From an uncultured Eubacteriales bacterium (lineage in GTDB: Bacteria; Bacillota; Clostridia; Oscillospirales; CAG-382), in contig USHI01000050.1 in NCBI GenBank assembly GCA_900554405.1, positions 1 through 8,978 of the forward strand: a DNA stretch of 8,978 nucleotides, in the 5' to 3' direction. A program made the position numbers and the translations under genes. The stretch's first letter is position 1, and each line of letters begins with the position of its first letter. Shown here piece by piece: positions 5,719 to 8,978 of this stretch. The notes under the pieces were generated by a model, which worked only from the letters and a program-made list of their open reading frames with translations, did no database searches and was not told the DNA's origin.

Positions 5719-6300
5719 ATGATAGCAAACCCCACTTTTTTCGAAAACGAAGGCGGCAGCCGCAACGGTTACGACCTTTTTTCAAGACTTCTTAAAGACA
5801 GAATAATCCTTGTATTCAACGAGATCAACGACGATCTCGCGTGCAGCATCGTGGCGCAGCTTCTGTTTCTCGAAGCGCAGGATCCGGAAAAGGATATAAC
5901 CATGTATATCAATTCCCCCGGCGGCAGCGTTTCCGCGGGGCTTGCGATATATGACACGATGCAGAGCATCCGCCCGGATGTTTCCACCGTTTGCGTCGGC
6001 GCGGCGTGCAGCATGGCTGCCGTGCTGCTTTCCAGCGGCAAAAAAGGCAAAAGATACGCGCTGCCGAACAGTGTCGTGATGCTTCACCAGGTCATCGGCA
6101 GTATCGGCGGGCAGACAAGCGACATACTCATCGCTTCGGATTTCACGAACCGCACCAAAAACCGCCTGAACGCGCTGCTTGCCGAAAGCACCGGCAGGGA
6201 TATAGCCGTTGTCCGTGCCGATACCGAGCGCGACAACTGGATGTATGCCGAAGAAGCGCTTGAATACGGCGTTGTGGATGAAATAGTCAAAAGAAAATAA
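5719..6300 (+). CDS. clpP: ATP-dependent Clp protease proteolytic subunit ClpP
   Basis: Serine protease subunit that forms the double-heptamer barrel of Clp proteases and degrades cytoplasmic proteins fed by an AAA+ unfoldase. With the start at 5719 it has 193 residues, and the catalytic residues fall on the B. subtilis numbers: Ser98 (GAACSMA), His123 (MLHQ) and Asp172 (TERDNWM). Other conserved parts are YDLFSRLLKDRII, INSPGGSVSAGLAIYDTM and the AEEALEYGVVDEI end. Departures from usual members: HQV instead of HQP after the catalytic His, GAACSMA instead of GMAASMG around the Ser, and EGGSRNG replacing the common RGER stretch in the N-terminal axial-loop region. No clpX or tig is adjacent, so this may be an extra paralogue. 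It is the first gene of the plus-strand operon, with its own promoter at 5645-5673. Confidence 0.95.
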   Translation: MIANPTFFENEGGSRNGYDLFSRLLKDRIILVFNEINDDLACSIVAQLLFLEAQDPEKDITMYINSPGGSVSAGLAIYDTMQSIRPDVSTVCVGAACSMAAVLLSSGKKGKRYALPNSVVMLHQVIGSIGGQTSDILIASDFTNRTKNRLNALLAESTGRDIAVVRADTERDNWMYAEEALEYGVVDEIVKRK

Positions 6301-6313
6301 CGGAGCGCGTATA

Positions 6314-7246
6314 ATGTTTGTTTCAACCGCGATCCGTGTTATCACGATGGTCGCCTTCGGGGTGCCCGGGTATCTCCTTGTGCGCTTTCGCGCGCTCGGC
6401 GAGGAACACATAAAGGCATTTGCGAAATTCCTGCTTTATGCCTGCCAGCCCGCGCTCACCCTGCACGCGCTCGATTCCGTCGATTCGAGCCCGGAGCTGA
6501 TCGGAAACATCGGCATATTTTTCGCCGTGACGCTTGTCGCGCAGTGCGTTGTCGTGGCGCTGTACTGCCTGATCTTCCGCAGGTCGCTCCGTGCGCCCGC
6601 AAAGCGCGTCTGCGCCGTTGCCGGAGTTTTCGGCAATGTCGGATTTATCGGCATACCGCTGCTGGAAGCGCTTTTGCCGGAATGCCCGGAAGCTCTTGCC
6701 TATTCGGCGGCGTTTTCCACCTCCATGAATCTGCTCGCCTGGACACTCGGTCTGCTGATGCTCACGGGGGAGAAAAAATATATCAGCTTCCGCGCCGTAT
6801 TCGTCAACCCGGCTATGATATCCTCCATAGCGGCATTTGTGCTGTTTGCGTTCGGGATAAAGCTGCCGGCGGCGATCGGATATTATATCGAAACGCTGGG
6901 CGATATGTCCATTGCCGTATGTATGACTGTGCTCGGAATGCGCCTTGCCTGCAAAAGCCTGCGAAGCATATTCACCAACCCGGATGTTTATGTTTCGGCA
7001 TTCTTCAAGCTGGCGGTGTTCCCCGCAATAACGGCTTTGATGTTCGCGCTTCTTCCGGTCGACGGAGCGCTCAAAAGCGCGGCGTTTATACTTTGCTGCT
7101 GCCCGACGGCGGCAATGATCCAAAGCCTTTCCGAAACCCACGGCGGCGATTCGGCAACGGCGGCGGATGCCGTTCTGGCTGCAAATCTTTTGTGTATATT
7201 CACCGTTCCGCTGATGTGGACGGCTCATTCGCATCTTCTCATATGA
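6314..7246 (+). CDS. AEC (auxin efflux carrier) family transporter
   Basis: Polytopic inner-membrane protein of 310 residues with about ten hydrophobic segments arranged in two halves, as in the AEC family (bacterial relatives of plant PIN carriers and malonate/malate transporters). Visible family features are the N-terminal FGVPGYLLVR segment, the GNVGFIGIPLLEAL motif (107-120) ending the first half, NPAMISSIAAF (165-175) opening the second, and a late CCCPTAAMIQSL segment (261-272) before the last helix. The substrate cannot be read from sequence; known members move organic acids or small anions. GGAG lies 8 nt before the ATG. The gene starts 13 bp after clpP and ends 16 bp before ddl, so it is almost certainly in the same operon. 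A link to cell-wall precursors is inferred from neighbours only. Confidence 0.88.
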   Translation: MFVSTAIRVITMVAFGVPGYLLVRFRALGEEHIKAFAKFLLYACQPALTLHALDSVDSSPELIGNIGIFFAVTLVAQCVVVALYCLIFRRSLRAPAKRVCAVAGVFGNVGFIGIPLLEALLPECPEALAYSAAFSTSMNLLAWTLGLLMLTGEKKYISFRAVFVNPAMISSIAAFVLFAFGIKLPAAIGYYIETLGDMSIAVCMTVLGMRLACKSLRSIFTNPDVYVSAFFKLAVFPAITALMFALLPVDGALKSAAFILCCCPTAAMIQSLSETHGGDSATAADAVLAANLLCIFTVPLMWTAHSHLLI

Positions 7247-7262
7247 AAGGAGCCATTAACGA

Positions 7263-8324
7263 ATGAAAAAGAAACTGCTTGTACTTTTCGGCGGCGAAAG
7301 CTCGGAGCACGAAGTAAGCTGCGTTTCCGCGGCGAATGTCTGCGAAAACGCCGATAAGAATATTTTCGATATTATCCTGATGGGCATCACGAAGGACGGC
7401 AAATGGTGGCTTTATGACGGCGGCACCGAACATATGCGCAGCCACAGCTGGCAGGAGGACACGGCCAATCTCCGCCCCGCGGTGATATCGCCCTGCAAGG
7501 CGCACCACGGCATACTTGTGTTCGATAAGCCGCGTTCCTCCTTCGAGGTCGTACATATAGACATCGTGTTCCCCGTGCTGCACGGCAGGAACGGCGAGGA
7601 CGGCCGTATGCAGGGGCTTTTGGAGCTTTCGGGCATACCGTATGTCGGAAGCGATACCTTTGCCTCCGCCGTCGGCATGGATAAGGAGGCAACAAAGCTT
7701 CTGTGCAGGAACGCGGGCGTGCCGGTGGTTCCCTTCATCGTCGCTTACGAGGGCGAGGACGAAGCCGCCCTTGCCGAAAAGAGCGAACGCGAATACGGGT
7801 TCCCCGTTTTCGTAAAGCCGGCAAACGCGGGCAGCTCCGTGGGCATAACCAAAGCGCACAACGAAAAAGAGCTTCTGAGCGGAATAAGGCTTGCTTTTGA
7901 AAACGATAAAAAGCTTCTGATCGAGCCGGCTGTCGAAGGCCGCGAGATCGAGATCGCCGTTTACGGCAACGAAGCGCTCACCGCCTCCGTGTGCGGCGAG
8001 ATAATCCCCCACAGCGATTTTTACGATTACGAAACGAAATACATAAACGATTCCGCCGAATGCATCGCCCCCGCCGAAGTCGCGCCCGAGGTTTCGGACA
8101 AAATGCGCGAAGCGGCGTGCAGGGTTTACAAAGCGCTCGGCTGCGCCGGGCTTTCCCGCGTGGATTTCTTCCTGACGGATACGGGCTTCATGCTCAACGA
8201 AATAAACACGCTCCCCGGCTTCACACCGATAAGTATGTACCCGAAGCTCATGCAGTGCATGGGCGTAAGCTACGGCGGGCTTATCACCGGGCTTGCAGAG
8301 CTTGCGGAGAAGCGCCATGGATAA
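7263..8324 (+). CDS. ddl: D-alanine--D-alanine ligase
   Basis: Cytoplasmic ATP-grasp ligase joining two D-Ala with ATP to make the dipeptide that MurF adds to UDP-MurNAc-tripeptide. At 353 residues it is the usual Gram-positive length, longer than E. coli DdlB. Signature 1 is HGRNGEDG (107-114); signature 2 is NEINTLPGF (312-320). Residues matching E. coli Glu15, Ser150 and Tyr216 are Glu15 (ESSEHEVS), Ser191 (AGSSVG) and Tyr260 (FYDYETKY). Asp301, Glu313 and Asn315 match the Mg ligands. Tyr260 indicates a D-Ala-D-Ala enzyme rather than a VanA-type D-lactate ligase. GGAG lies 10 nt before the ATG, a slightly long spacing, and overlaps the end of the transporter region by proximity. The 3' end overlaps murI by 8 bp, implying translational coupling. 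Confidence 0.97.
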   Translation: MKKKLLVLFGGESSEHEVSCVSAANVCENADKNIFDIILMGITKDGKWWLYDGGTEHMRSHSWQEDTANLRPAVISPCKAHHGILVFDKPRSSFEVVHIDIVFPVLHGRNGEDGRMQGLLELSGIPYVGSDTFASAVGMDKEATKLLCRNAGVPVVPFIVAYEGEDEAALAEKSEREYGFPVFVKPANAGSSVGITKAHNEKELLSGIRLAFENDKKLLIEPAVEGREIEIAVYGNEALTASVCGEIIPHSDFYDYETKYINDSAECIAPAEVAPEVSDKMREAACRVYKALGCAGLSRVDFFLTDTGFMLNEINTLPGFTPISMYPKLMQCMGVSYGGLITGLAELAEKRHG

Positions 8325-8978
8325 CCGGCCGATCGGCGTTTTCGATTCCGGCATGGGCGGGCTCACCGCCCTGCGCGAGCTGATACGCCTGCTCCCGGGC
8401 GAGGATATGGTCTACTTCGGCGATAACGCACGCATACCCTACGGCACGAAATCGCCGGAGGTGATAAAGCGCTTTGCGCTTCAGGATGCACGTTTTCTTG
8501 CGCAGACGGGCGTAAAGGCGATGCTTGTCGCCTGCGGCACCGTCAGCAGCACCTGCATAGAGGATATCCGCAAAGCCTTCCCGGAAATGCCGGTTATCGG
8601 CGTTGTCGCCGCAGCGGCAAAGAAGGCTGCCGCGCTTGCGCTTGCGGAAAAGGAGAAGGACGGCGTTATCGTACTCGGCACGAGCGCCACCGTAAAGGCG
8701 GGCGCCTTCCCGCGGGAAATCGCGAAATACGGCGATATCGCCGTGGAAAGCGTTGCCTGCCCGATGTTTGTCCCGCTGGTCGAAAACGGCTTTACCGCGG
8801 CGGACGACACCGTTGCAAACGCCGTTGCGGAAAAATATCTTGCGCCCTTCCGCGGCAAAAGGTTTTCCTGCGCGATACTCGGCTGCACGCATTATCCACT
8901 GCTTTCGGACGTTATCGCAAAGCAGCTTCCCGGCTGCTCGCTTATAAGCTCCGGCCGCGCCCCCGCGGGCCGGCAGTG
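8317..8978 (+). CDS. murI: Glutamate racemase, 3' truncated by window end
   Basis: Cofactor-independent racemase converting L-Glu to D-Glu for MurD in peptidoglycan synthesis. The frame is open from ATG 8317 to the window edge (220 whole codons of an expected 260-270). Motifs in order: VFDSGMGGLTAL (Asp10), VYFGDNARIPYGTKS (32-46), VACGTVSS with catalytic Cys73, VLGTSATVKAGAF, ESVACPMFVPLVENGF, and LGCTHYPLL with Cys190 and His192. The first cysteine motif reads ACGT rather than the common ACNT, so the Asn next to the catalytic Cys is replaced by Gly; the later LISSG stands where LIDSG is common. GGAG (8306-8309) inside ddl is 7 nt before the ATG, and the start overlaps the ddl stop by 8 bp. 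It is clearly the next operon gene. Confidence 0.95.
   Translation, partial: MDNRPIGVFDSGMGGLTALRELIRLLPGEDMVYFGDNARIPYGTKSPEVIKRFALQDARFLAQTGVKAMLVACGTVSSTCIEDIRKAFPEMPVIGVVAAAAKKAAALALAEKEKDGVIVLGTSATVKAGAFPREIAKYGDIAVESVACPMFVPLVENGFTAADDTVANAVAEKYLAPFRGKRFSCAILGCTHYPLLSDVIAKQLPGCSLISSGRAPAGRQ

Overview
The window looks like chromosomal DNA of an uncultured-type Bacillota (Clostridia) bacterium. Support for this: moderately high GC with GC-rich third codon positions, AAAGGAG/GAGGTG-type ribosome binding sites, textbook sigma-A promoters, two lipoproteins with Clostridia-like signal peptides and Ser/Lys/Glu-rich stalks, a DUF4855-type surface protein, a long-form U32 protein and Gram-positive-type Ddl and MurI. 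No taxon below class can be fixed from the sequence alone. No RNA gene, insertion sequence, CRISPR array or phage gene was seen.

Left half (minus strand, read right to left). A U32-family protein (3619-5370) is followed by a small stalked lipoprotein with a discoidin-like domain (2796-3530), driven by a perfect consensus promoter (TTGACA-N17-TATAAT). Next comes an 875-residue lipoprotein (82-2709) with two discoidin/galactose-binding-like regions, a DUF4855 domain and a C-terminal Ig/cadherin-like module. The two lipoproteins share a related domain and probably form a surface-exposed pair, perhaps for glycan binding and processing. This is the least explained part of the window.

Centre. A 348-bp divergent intergenic region (5371-5718) carries a good sigma-A promoter on each strand, one for the U32 gene and one for clpP.

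Right half (plus strand). A tightly packed run holds clpP (5719-6300), an AEC-family transporter (6314-7246), D-alanine--D-alanine ligase (7263-8324) and glutamate racemase (from 8317, cut by the window end). Gaps are 13 and 16 bp, then there is an 8-bp overlap, so this reads as one operon. The last two genes supply D-amino-acid building blocks for peptidoglycan (D-Ala-D-Ala and D-Glu). ClpP has an intact Ser98/His123/Asp172 triad but departs from the usual family sequence around the active-site His and in the axial-loop region.

Most of the window is conventional housekeeping DNA. The candidates for something less described are the DUF4855 lipoprotein pair and the clpP-transporter-ddl-murI arrangement.
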